From a bacterium (lineage in GTDB: Bacteria > Patescibacteriota > Saccharimonadia > UBA4664), in the NCBI GenBank assembly GCA_027449805.1, contig DAIDKY010000012.1, positions 266 to 15,115 of the forward strand: 14,850 bases of DNA. The letters are read 5' to 3'. The translations under genes and the position numbers were made by a program. The notes beneath the pieces are model-generated. The model did not search any database. It was not told the DNA's origin and saw only the letters and a program-made list of their open reading frames with translations. Of this stretch, positions 1 through 6,935 are shown in pieces (position 1 is the stretch's first letter; each line of letters starts with the position of its first letter).

Positions 1-175
1 ACTCCATAGTTGCAGCCATCCTCGATACATCACTACGACGCTGGGTGTCGCGCTGTGATGCACGAGCACCTGTAACGGCCAGGAAGACCATCAGCATGAT
101 GGCCGCCGCAATCGCCAAGACGATCACGATTTCGATCAGGGTAAAGCCCTGTTCTTTTTTACTAAGACTTTTCAT
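1..175 (-). CDS. Type IV pilin (prepilin), 3' end cut by the window edge
   Basis: A type IV pilus structural subunit or pseudopilin, anchored in the membrane before polymerisation. Only the first 58 codons are visible, from the ATG at 173-175. The short basic leader (MKSLSKKEQG) is followed by the prepilin peptidase site G^FTLIE, with the conserved Glu at mature position 5. A hydrophobic helix of about 20 residues comes next, then a polar stretch (RASQRDTQRRSDVSRM) typical of the alpha-1 helix continuing out of the membrane. The start is supported by a strong Shine-Dalgarno (AGAGGTGAGA, 184-193) about 8 nt upstream. The gene lies 104 nt downstream of pilC and has its own promoter, as expected for an abundant subunit made in excess of the assembly machinery. 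The globular domain lies outside the window, so major and minor pilin cannot be told apart. Confidence 0.93.
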   Translation of the reverse strand, partial: MKSLSKKEQGFTLIEIVIVLAIAAAIMLMVFLAVTGARASQRDTQRRSDVSRMAATME

Positions 176-213
176 TATGAATGTCTCACCTCTAAATTAT
201 TGATTTGATCTTA

Positions 214-242
214 CAAGTTGCAACGTTGCATATAACAACTTG
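214..242 (-). promoter_or_regulatory. Inverted repeat at the pilin transcription start / 5' leader
   Basis: CAAGTTG (214-220) pairs with CAACTTG (236-242) around a 15-nt loop that itself contains the palindrome GCAACGTTGC (220-229). It overlaps the predicted start point and the start of the leader, so it could be an operator or a leader hairpin. There is no T-run after it on the minus strand, so it is unlikely to be a terminator for pilC. Function is inferred from position only. Confidence 0.35.
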
Positions 243-247
243 GATAA

Positions 248-276
248 AGTATTACAGTTACGCTTATATCTGTCAA
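248..276 (-). promoter_or_regulatory. Sigma70-type promoter of the pilin gene
   Basis: On the minus strand a perfect -35 box TTGACA (271-276) is followed after 17 nt (254-270) by the -10 box AATACT (248-253, 4 of 6 consensus). A TG one base upstream of the -10 resembles an extended -10. Transcription would start near 241, giving a leader of about 65 nt. The -35 begins only 3 nt beyond the pilC stop codon, so the pilin can be transcribed independently of the upstream pil genes. Confidence 0.7.
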
Positions 277-279
277 TGT

Positions 280-1491
280 TTAGCTGATGCCGCTGCCAAC
301 CAACGAATAGATCGGCAGAAGGATGGCTGCGATGACGCCGCCAATGGCGACACCCATAAAGATCATCATCACCGGTTCAATCAGGGTTGATATGTTCTTG
401 ACCTCTTCGTCGACCTCGGCCTCGTAGTAGGTAGCAATGCGCTCTAGCATCTGATCCATGGCGCCACTCTTTTCGCCGATCAAGACCATCTGGGGAACAA
501 GCGGTAAGAAGGTAGGCTGGTCGGTGAGCGTGCCAGAGAGTGCCTTGCCGCCCTTTACCTGCTCGATTGACCCTGCAATAGTCGCCGCCACGTGGACATT
601 ACCGACCCCCTGTCGAACGATCTCGAGAGCCTGAAGCATCGGAATACCACTACCTAGCATCGTCCCGAGGGTACGAGCAAATCGCGCCATGTAGATCTTA
701 CGAAAAATCATACCGAAAGCCGGTACCTTCATCTTGAAATTATCCATCATGCTAATGCCCTTTTCGGTTTTGAGATACTTAAAGATGGCATAACCCAAGC
801 CGCCGGCGATCAGGATGGCTAGCCACCAATCATGAACGAGGAAGATTGAAACCTTGTTGAGCATCTCGGTCGCGAATGGCAGCTGCTTGTTCTGTTGTTG
901 GTAAAATATTGCGATCTGAGGCAAGACGGTCGTAATCATAAAGATAAGCACGGCAATAATAACAACGAAGATTACTGCAGGATAAATCAAGGCGCTACGG
1001 ATCTTGCCGACCACTGCCGCGTCTTTTTCTTCTTGGGTGGCTAATCGCTCCAGCGCCTTATCCAGAGTGCCGCTCGACTCGCCGGCCTGAATCAATGAGA
1101 TATAAATATTATCAAAAACTTTCGGGTAGTCGGCGAAGGCCACCGAAAGCGCCTTGCCGCCTTCAACACTCGCAACAATGCCGTCGACGACGCCCTGGAG
1201 CGTCTTATTGGAGATCTGATCCTTTACCGTGCGCAGACTCTGGGTAAGCGGCAGGCCGGCATTAATGAGGGTAGCCAGCTGGCGGCTAAAGATGATCTTA
1301 TCTTTGGTGCGGATACGCGGTTTGGTGAGTTTTGAGAAGAAGTCCGCGTTTTCTTTGTCAACGATCGTAATCGGGAACAGACCCTGAGCCATAAGCAGCT
1401 TTGAGGCTTCTTTGACGTTCTCGGCCTGGACTTCGGCCTTGACCAGGTCGCCGCCGCTGACTTTCTTCGCCGTGTAAATATAAGTAAGCAT
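280..1491 (-). CDS. pilC: Type IV pilus inner-membrane platform protein PilC
   Basis: Polytopic platform protein (GspF/PilC family) on which the PilB and PilT ATPases act to add or remove pilin subunits. The 403 residues match the usual family length of about 400. A short N-terminal cytoplasmic region is followed by two copies of the T2SS-F domain (about 67-190 and 270-392). Each copy shows the family pattern of an FxRQLATLINAG or FARTLGTMLGSG type start and an xxxGExSG motif (QAGESSG 135-141, LIGEKSG 337-343). Membrane segments are at about 168-190, 222-240 and 371-397. The ATG (1489-1491) is 1 nt from the pilT stop, and GAGGTT inside the pilT 3' end serves as ribosome site, so translation is probably coupled. 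The identification is secure. Confidence 0.97.
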   Translation of the reverse strand: MLTYIYTAKKVSGGDLVKAEVQAENVKEASKLLMAQGLFPITIVDKENADFFSKLTKPRIRTKDKIIFSRQLATLINAGLPLTQSLRTVKDQISNKTLQGVVDGIVASVEGGKALSVAFADYPKVFDNIYISLIQAGESSGTLDKALERLATQEEKDAAVVGKIRSALIYPAVIFVVIIAVLIFMITTVLPQIAIFYQQQNKQLPFATEMLNKVSIFLVHDWWLAILIAGGLGYAIFKYLKTEKGISMMDNFKMKVPAFGMIFRKIYMARFARTLGTMLGSGIPMLQALEIVRQGVGNVHVAATIAGSIEQVKGGKALSGTLTDQPTFLPLVPQMVLIGEKSGAMDQMLERIATYYEAEVDEEVKNISTLIEPVMMIFMGVAIGGVIAAILLPIYSLVGSGIS

Positions 1492-1492
1492 G

Positions 1493-2563
1493 CTAACCTC
1501 GCATCAATCGATCAAGTTCATCCGGGTCGACGGCAAAGTTCTTGGCCTCGTCGTAGGTAATCTTACCCTGCTGGACCAATTGAACTAGAACCCGGTCCAT
1601 ACTCTGCATTCCCTGGTCGGCACCGGTTTGGATAACCGCTTCGATCTGATGGCTCTTACCCTCGCGAATAATGTTGCGTACAGCAGAGTTAACGACCAAG
1701 ATCTCGGCGGCCGCGATACGCCCTCCCCCGATCGTCGGGATTAAGCGCTGAGCACAGATCCCCTGTAGCATACCCGCCAATTGGATACGAATCTGCTGTT
1801 GCTGGTGGGGCGGGAAAACATCGATCATCCGGTCGATACTTTGAGCTGCACTGTTGGTGTGAAGCGTAGCGAGAACGAGGTGACCGGTTTCGGCAATGGT
1901 AATGGCCGCCGAGATCGTCTCGAGATCCCGCATCTCGCCGATCAAGACGACATCCGGATCTTCGCGCAAGCTAGAACGCAGGGCGGCGCCAAAAGAGTAT
2001 GTGTCGTAATGAATTTCACGCTGCTGAACCATGCTCTTCTTAGAAGTATGAGCATACTCAATCGGATCTTCGATAGTAAGAATATGACAGGCGCGCTCGG
2101 TATTAATCTTGTCGATCATTGCAGCCAAAGTAGTACTCTTGCCGGATCCGGTCGGGCCGGTAACTAGAATAAGACCTCGCGGGAGCTTTGTAAAATTCTC
2201 TAACGCTTTGGGCATATCGAGCTCGGTTAAAGTGCGGATCTTTGTCGGGATCAAACGCAAAGCAGCTGCTATATTACCTCGTTCATGGAAAACGTTGACA
2301 CGAAAACGGCCGTAGTCGCCGAAAGCAAATGAAAGATCGAGTTCCTTATCCTTGAGGAGAATCTCCTTTTGTTCCTCATCGAGAATAGAAAAGGCTATCT
2401 GCTCTAAGTCCTGTGCCGTTAGGGCTGGTGCATCGTTAATCGGCTTTAAAGAGCCGTCGACACGAAGCGTCGGTGGCAGACCGACCTGGAGATGAAGGTC
2501 GGAGGCATCGTTTCGAATAACCTCTTCTAGCATTGGTTCGATTTTTGCCTGAGTCTTCTCCAC
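1493..2563 (-). CDS. pilT: Type IV pilus retraction ATPase PilT
   Basis: Hexameric secretion-superfamily ATPase that depolymerises the pilus for twitching, adhesion or DNA uptake. In numbering from the GTG at 2569: Walker A GPTGSGKSTT (138-147), Asp box HILTIEDPIEY (162-172), Walker B DVVLIGE (206-212), His box around AETGHLVLATLHTNS (226-240). The PilT-type C-terminal motif AVRNIIREGK (296-305) corresponds to AIRNLIRE and separates PilT from PilB. Two starts are possible. The GTG at 2567-2569 overlaps the ribosome site, whereas the GTG two codons later (2561-2563) sits 5 nt behind AGAGG (2569-2573), so I prefer 2563 (356 residues). The gene lies 54 nt after pilB. A functional retraction motor implies a dynamic pilus. 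Confidence 0.96.
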   Translation of the reverse strand: MEKTQAKIEPMLEEVIRNDASDLHLQVGLPPTLRVDGSLKPINDAPALTAQDLEQIAFSILDEEQKEILLKDKELDLSFAFGDYGRFRVNVFHERGNIAAALRLIPTKIRTLTELDMPKALENFTKLPRGLILVTGPTGSGKSTTLAAMIDKINTERACHILTIEDPIEYAHTSKKSMVQQREIHYDTYSFGAALRSSLREDPDVVLIGEMRDLETISAAITIAETGHLVLATLHTNSAAQSIDRMIDVFPPHQQQQIRIQLAGMLQGICAQRLIPTIGGGRIAAAEILVVNSAVRNIIREGKSHQIEAVIQTGADQGMQSMDRVLVQLVQQGKITYDEAKNFAVDPDELDRLMRG

Positions 2564-2565
2564 GG

Positions 2566-2573
2566 TCACCTCT
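2566..2573 (-). promoter_or_regulatory. Ribosome binding site that decides the pilT start
   Basis: AGAGGTGA on the minus strand. The AGAGG core is followed by 5 nt and then the GTG at 2561-2563. The alternative GTG at 2567-2569 lies inside this same sequence, so it could not be served by it. Confidence 0.6.
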
Positions 2574-2617
2574 TATTACTACCCATTAAAGCACAACTGC
2601 TATGAATCTGTACACGT

Positions 2618-4399
2618 TTAGCCCTCGGTTGCAACACGAGCCACCTCCTCGATAGTCGTCAGTCCGTTGAGCACCTTAAGATACCCATCCTGCTGCATCG
2701 TTACCATACCGTCGGCGATCGCCTGATCCTGTACCTGACTGGTAGTGGCATGACTGGTTACGAGTTTTTCTAAATTCTCGTTCATCGAAAAGACCTCCGA
2801 TATGCCGATTCGGCCCTTGTATCCATTCGTGCAGTTGGGACACCCCTTGGCTCGCGATAGAGTAAAGCTCGTCTGATCCGCCATCGGTACGATTGCATAA
2901 CCAAGTTCCTCGCTGGCCTTCTTGGCTTCTTCCTTGGATTTAACCATAATATTGGCGAGAACTTTCTTGATTGATTGAGCTTCCGCTTCGGTAGAAGGCG
3001 ACTGTTCATGACACTTCTCGCATAGGCGGCGTACCAAACGTTGACCAATGACCGTGTTGACGGTTGAGGCGATCAGAAAAGGCTCGACGCCCATATCCAA
3101 TAAGCGGGGTAAGACACCGGCAGCCGAGTTGGTGTGAATCGTCGAAAGAACGACGTGGCCCGTCAGGGCTGCCTGTACCGCCAAGTCAGCCGTCTCGCTA
3201 TCTCGGATCTCCCCGACCAAGACTACATTGGGGTCCTGGCGCAGAATGCTCCGCAAACCGGAAGCGAAGGTCAGACCAACCTCGGGATTGACTTGAATCT
3301 GGTTAATGCCGTCCATCTTGTACTCAACCGGGTCTTCTAGTGTCACGATGTTAATGGCGGTGCTCTTTATCGCTAGGACCGATGCGTACAAGGTCGTACT
3401 CTTACCGGAGCCAGTCGGTCCGGTGGAGAGGGTCATACCGTGCGGCTTATGAATGCCCTCGTCGATCAACCGAAAAGCACGACCCTTAAACCCGAGGCTG
3501 TCCAGGGTTAAGGTCGAACCGCTTTTATCCAATAAACGAATGACTACCTGCTCGCCCCAAACAACGGGCGCAATAGCGATACGGAGATCAATATCATGGT
3601 TGTTAACATGGATCTGGAACTCACCGTCCTGAGGGATGCGATGCTCGTCGATCTTAAGATTGGCAAGAATCTTGATACGCGAGATTAATGCCGGCTCAAC
3701 CGACTTCGGCAGAGTCATAGTATCCTGTAGAATACCGTCGATACGAAAGCGGATCTTAAGGTCGTGCTCATGCGGCTCGATGTGAATATCGGATGCATGG
3801 GTAGTTGCAGCGCTATCAAGAATAGCGTTAAGGGCGCGGGTAATCGGCGCATCCTGGACCAAATTTTCTAGCTTGTTGTTGCCAGCCGTTACTTTTTTGT
3901 CGGCCTGAGCTTTGTCGGAGCTGGCGACATCCGAAATAGCATCTTTTACGTCGCTGGCAAGCTCGACGTGATACGACGATAAGATATGTTCAATCGAATT
4001 ACGCGAAGCTAGGAAGACCGCCAATTGGCGTCCAATCTTACGGGTAAGGTAGTCGACGGCTTGAATATTGGTTGGATCGAGCATAGCCACAGCGAGACGA
4101 CCCTTCATCTCGCCAAATGGCACGGCCATATATGTCTCCGCTACATCACGCGGAAGTAGATTTAGAATATTTTCTGGTACTTTAGTGTTTAGCAAGCCAA
4201 CATACTGGATTCCGGAAGCCTCGGCGGTAACCCTTGTCAGGTCCTCGTCCGCAAGCATATTCTGCTCAACGAGATATCCAAGTAAAGGTTTATCATTCTG
4301 CTGAGCGTCTAATTTAGCTTTCGCTAAAGTATCCTGGTCGAGCAGGTTATTTTTGAGCAAAATATCTTCAATCTTATGTTGCGTCTCTACGGAGAGCAT
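2618..4399 (-). CDS. pilB: Type IV pilus extension ATPase PilB
   Basis: Hexameric ATPase that powers pilin polymerisation (GspE/PilB family). The 593 residues fit the full-length family. An N-terminal MshEN/T2SSE_N-type region (about 10-145) is followed by a short linker. The ATPase core has Walker A GPTGSGKSTT (327-336), Asp box IVTLEDPVEY (351-360), Walker B NVVLVGE (391-397) and His box ALTGHVVLSTIHTNS (411-425). A tetracysteine zinc site is formed by C460 and C463 with C520 and C523. The spacer between the Cys pairs carries a charged Lys/Glu-rich helix (about 470-500). The ATG (4397-4399) follows GGGGGTG. The gene lies 12 nt after the small membrane-protein gene and before pilT, so the two motors are expressed together. 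Confidence 0.97.
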   Translation of the reverse strand: MLSVETQHKIEDILLKNNLLDQDTLAKAKLDAQQNDKPLLGYLVEQNMLADEDLTRVTAEASGIQYVGLLNTKVPENILNLLPRDVAETYMAVPFGEMKGRLAVAMLDPTNIQAVDYLTRKIGRQLAVFLASRNSIEHILSSYHVELASDVKDAISDVASSDKAQADKKVTAGNNKLENLVQDAPITRALNAILDSAATTHASDIHIEPHEHDLKIRFRIDGILQDTMTLPKSVEPALISRIKILANLKIDEHRIPQDGEFQIHVNNHDIDLRIAIAPVVWGEQVVIRLLDKSGSTLTLDSLGFKGRAFRLIDEGIHKPHGMTLSTGPTGSGKSTTLYASVLAIKSTAINIVTLEDPVEYKMDGINQIQVNPEVGLTFASGLRSILRQDPNVVLVGEIRDSETADLAVQAALTGHVVLSTIHTNSAAGVLPRLLDMGVEPFLIASTVNTVIGQRLVRRLCEKCHEQSPSTEAEAQSIKKVLANIMVKSKEEAKKASEELGYAIVPMADQTSFTLSRAKGCPNCTNGYKGRIGISEVFSMNENLEKLVTSHATTSQVQDQAIADGMVTMQQDGYLKVLNGLTTIEEVARVATEG

Positions 4400-4411
4400 A
4401 GCACCCCCACT

Positions 4412-4672
4412 TTACTGGCCAAATGGAGCCGTGTTGCCGAGTCCGGACAGATCAACAGGCTGTTTATAGTCCTGAACCTTATATGTCGTATTGAGCTTAT
4501 CCAAGGTCCCGTTAGCGTCCAACGTCGGGTTGATCGTTGGTACCACCTCAACTTGGTTAGCTGTCGTAGATGCCGTAGTAGCACTCGAGCCATTCTGACT
4601 TATGTAATAATACCCCGCCCCGACTAATAGAGCCAAGGCAACAACAAGCGCAATTAAATCATTCTTTTTCAT
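4412..4672 (-). CDS. Small bitopic membrane protein between pilO and pilB (PilP position)
   Basis: An 86-residue protein I cannot assign to a named family. A cytoplasmic MKKND start leads into one membrane helix (about 5-25). Then comes a Ser/Thr/Ala-rich linker (28-42) and an extracytoplasmic tail with VEVVPTINPTLDANGTLDKL and a C-terminal DLSGLGNTAPFGQ. There is no lipobox Cys. The ATG overlaps the pilO stop by 1 nt (TAATG), with GGTGA upstream, so it is part of the operon. In proteobacteria the gene after pilO is pilP, a lipoprotein bridging PilN/O to the PilQ secretin. Without PilQ, a reduced protein here could still bind PilN/O through its extended tail. That role is inferred from position and topology, not from sequence similarity. 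Confidence 0.85.
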   Translation of the reverse strand: MKKNDLIALVVALALLVGAGYYYISQNGSSATTASTTANQVEVVPTINPTLDANGTLDKLNTTYKVQDYKQPVDLSGLGNTAPFGQ

Positions 4673-5295
4673 TATTTCACCGTTACCTTTGAGATACTAA
4701 AGCTAACTGGATTCTGATAATAAGTATTTGCCGAGATGGTAATATTCAACTTGGCATCGGTTCCGGTTAACTCAAGACCTGTAATTGTGATCGGGCGCAA
4801 CGAACTTTCGATCGCTGTTAAGAAGCGATTTAGGTTGGCATAACTGGATGTTGCAGTAATCGTAATCGGTAAGGGTATAGATCCCGACGACGACAATGAG
4901 CCAGCCGCGCCGGTTGCAGTGGCGGCAGATGCCGCCCCGCCGACATTGGTCGTACTTACATCGGTAAACTGTACGCCGGAGACACCTGCCATCGCCTCTA
5001 GAGCGTTGGACAGTCCGGGAATGTCCGGTGAGGTTGGCAGCGCATCATCGGCCAATTTGGCACGATCCCCAAGCGACTTATACTGTTGGGTAATCTTATT
5101 AGCCGCGATAACATCGGCAGCCAGTGTTGATTGAGCAGCCTGCTTCTTAGAAATCACTCTCTGATTAAGTAGGATACTGGTACCGAGTGACTTAATCAGT
5201 ATTCCGCCAACGAGTACAACGACAATACTGATCGCAATCATCAGCGCAATATAGTTTCCGATCTTCATCTCCTGCTTCGGCTTAGTATTATCCAC
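4672..5295 (-). CDS. pilO: Type IV pilus alignment protein PilO
   Basis: Inner-membrane partner of PilN in the pilus alignment subcomplex. The 207 residues show a short cytoplasmic N-terminus, one membrane helix (about 12-36), a predicted coiled coil (about 40-85, ISKKQAAQ to SLGDRAKL) and a ferredoxin-like extracytoplasmic domain. PilO-type features are LPTSPDIPGLSNALEAMA (86-103) and the segment YANLNRFLTAIESS (about 151-164). An Ala/Gly/Ser-rich insertion lies at about 118-137. The start is a GTG (5293-5295), 6 nt behind a clear AGGAG, and it overlaps the 3' end of pilN by 8 nt. Sequence identity in this family is always low, so the call rests on topology plus position between pilN and pilB. 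Confidence 0.88.
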   Translation of the reverse strand: MDNTKPKQEMKIGNYIALMIAISIVVVLVGGILIKSLGTSILLNQRVISKKQAAQSTLAADVIAANKITQQYKSLGDRAKLADDALPTSPDIPGLSNALEAMAGVSGVQFTDVSTTNVGGAASAATATGAAGSLSSSGSIPLPITITATSSYANLNRFLTAIESSLRPITITGLELTGTDAKLNITISANTYYQNPVSFSISKVTVK

Positions 5296-5857
5296 TGATG
5301 GCTCCTGGCGACATCGTTGCCGTTAAGGTAAAACTATCCAAGCCGGTCGTAGCGTCTTTTCCGACTCCGTTTATAGTCACACCACTAAAGTACGCACCAC
5401 CTGCCGACTGAGATCCCGAGAGCTTAAGCGCCTCATAAAACTGATCGATCGCGTAGGCTGAACTAGCAGTCCCGGTAATTGTCAGCAACCCGGTGCTGTC
5501 GGAGCTTATATTAGAGATGGTAAGATTAGCCGGCATCGCCCCCGTAATTACGGGCATGAATTTTGAGAAATAACTACGGCTTCCATACAGGGACGGCAGG
5601 GTCCGCAGAGTGCTTTGCGTGGTGAGCGCCATTGTTAATCCGGACGTAGACTGGATCTTCGCTGTGTTTTTCGCTATCTGGTTGTTCACGTTCGATAAAA
5701 CCAACTTTTGAGCCCCGATCATACCAAACATACCGCCGACAATGATTGCAACGACGATCCAGATCGCAACGGCGATACCGGTTACCAAATGACGAACGTG
5801 CTGTGCCCGCAAGCGTGCCAGACGCACATCGGGGAGCAGGTTAATGGCAATACTCAT
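5288..5857 (-). CDS. pilN: Type IV pilus assembly protein PilN
   Basis: Inner-membrane alignment protein whose cytoplasmic N-terminal tail binds PilM. The diagnostic motif INLLPD is at residues 5-10 (family consensus INLLP). It is followed by basic residues, one membrane helix (about 24-46), a short coiled coil (ANVNNQIAKNTAKIQS region) and a ferredoxin-like domain to residue 189. An upstream in-frame ATG at 5872 exists. I choose the ATG at 5855-5857 because it overlaps the pilM TGA as ATGA, the usual coupling arrangement, and places INLLPD at the expected distance from the N-terminus. The downstream pilO overlaps by 8 nt. The assignment is firm from the motif and the pilM-N-O order. Confidence 0.92.
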   Translation of the reverse strand: MSIAINLLPDVRLARLRAQHVRHLVTGIAVAIWIVVAIIVGGMFGMIGAQKLVLSNVNNQIAKNTAKIQSTSGLTMALTTQSTLRTLPSLYGSRSYFSKFMPVITGAMPANLTISNISSDSTGLLTITGTASSAYAIDQFYEALKLSGSQSAGGAYFSGVTINGVGKDATTGLDSFTLTATMSPGAISG

Positions 5858-6894
5858 AGCTGATAACCCCATTCGGCCAAGCCGACAGCAGCAGCAAAGT
5901 CACGTGAAATTCCGCCTAATTCATCCTGCAGGTTGCTCGGATACGACACCCCGGCCCAGGAATTACCAAACTCCACCGGCATGCCCAAGGCGGTTGCAAA
6001 GTAAGCCGCCAGCTCCGGTATTGCCGAAGCTCCCCCGGTAATTACGAGCTTCTCAAGCTTCTGCCCGGGATATTGAGAGACGAAGAACTGGATTGATTTC
6101 TTGATTTCGCCCACAAGGCTGTCGATGTTCGGCTTCATCGCCTTAAAGACCTGGCCTTCGAGCTTGGTCTGAGTAAGACCGAACTTTGCAGTGAACTGAC
6201 CTGCTTGGACTTCATCTAAGCCGAGAGCTTGCGCTACGGCCTTGACCAACGTCTGTCCCCCGATCGGGACCGATCGCATTAAGCGTGGCGTCTGATTCGA
6301 CATAATCGTGATATCGGAATCCAAAGTACTTAGATCAAGTAGAATAGCTGCAATGTCCCTGGTCTTCACCAGCGCACGCGAGACGGCGATAGCGTTAGCT
6401 TCGAGCGCCAAAGGCTCTAAGCCGGCCCGATCGATAATATCGGCGTATTTGGTCACGACCGAGTTGGGCGCGGCCACCAACAGAACCTCGAGGTTCGCCC
6501 CGTCCTTTGATTGGTCGACCACCGCGTAATCAAGCCGGACTTGGTCGAGCGCCATCGGGATATATTTCTCGGCCTGAAAACGAATGGCCTTGGACAGCTG
6601 TGCGTTATCGAGCTTAGGCGTAGTTATTACACTGGCAAAAATCTTGTTCGAAGGCAGACCGACTACGACGTTCTTCTCGGTTACCCGCTTATCCTTTAGT
6701 AGCTGCTTGATCAACTGGGCGACCTTGTCTCGATCGGCGACGGCATCACTCAAGGCCAGACCCGGCGGCATCTCAATCTGGCCGTAATTTACCAATGCCG
6801 GGTTACTACCACCCTTCTTGAGTTGGACAAAACGAATAGCAGTAGTACCAATATCAAGACCAAAGAAAGTTGTGTCGTTTTTAAATAGTCCCAT
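5854..6894 (-). CDS. pilM: Type IV pilus actin-like ATPase PilM
   Basis: Cytoplasmic actin-fold protein (FtsA/PilM family) that forms the ring linking the motor ATPases to PilN. Numbered from the chosen start, it begins MGLFKNDTTFFGLDIGTTAIR: the MGLFK opening and phosphate-1 motif LDIGTT are typical of PilM. Phosphate-2 is the region around AILLDLSTLDSDITIMS (about 183-199), where the usual invariant Gly of LVDIG is replaced. The adenosine motif LVITGGASAIPEL lies at about 289-301. At 346 residues it is close to family length. A TTG at 6922-6924 would add 10 residues and has GGAG 5 nt upstream, while the ATG at 6892-6894 has only a weak ribosome site. I prefer the ATG because of the conserved N-terminus, at moderate confidence. 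Confidence 0.93.
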   Translation of the reverse strand: MGLFKNDTTFFGLDIGTTAIRFVQLKKGGSNPALVNYGQIEMPPGLALSDAVADRDKVAQLIKQLLKDKRVTEKNVVVGLPSNKIFASVITTPKLDNAQLSKAIRFQAEKYIPMALDQVRLDYAVVDQSKDGANLEVLLVAAPNSVVTKYADIIDRAGLEPLALEANAIAVSRALVKTRDIAAILLDLSTLDSDITIMSNQTPRLMRSVPIGGQTLVKAVAQALGLDEVQAGQFTAKFGLTQTKLEGQVFKAMKPNIDSLVGEIKKSIQFFVSQYPGQKLEKLVITGGASAIPELAAYFATALGMPVEFGNSWAGVSYPSNLQDELGGISRDFAAAVGLAEWGYQL

Positions 6895-6935
6895 TACATC
6901 TAGCTTACCATAAGCGTTACGCAAGTAAACTCCAT

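Noticed and set aside
1781..2167. 128-codon open frame on the plus strand
   Set aside because: Antisense to the conserved ATPase core of pilT; no promoter, ribosome site or recognisable protein features.
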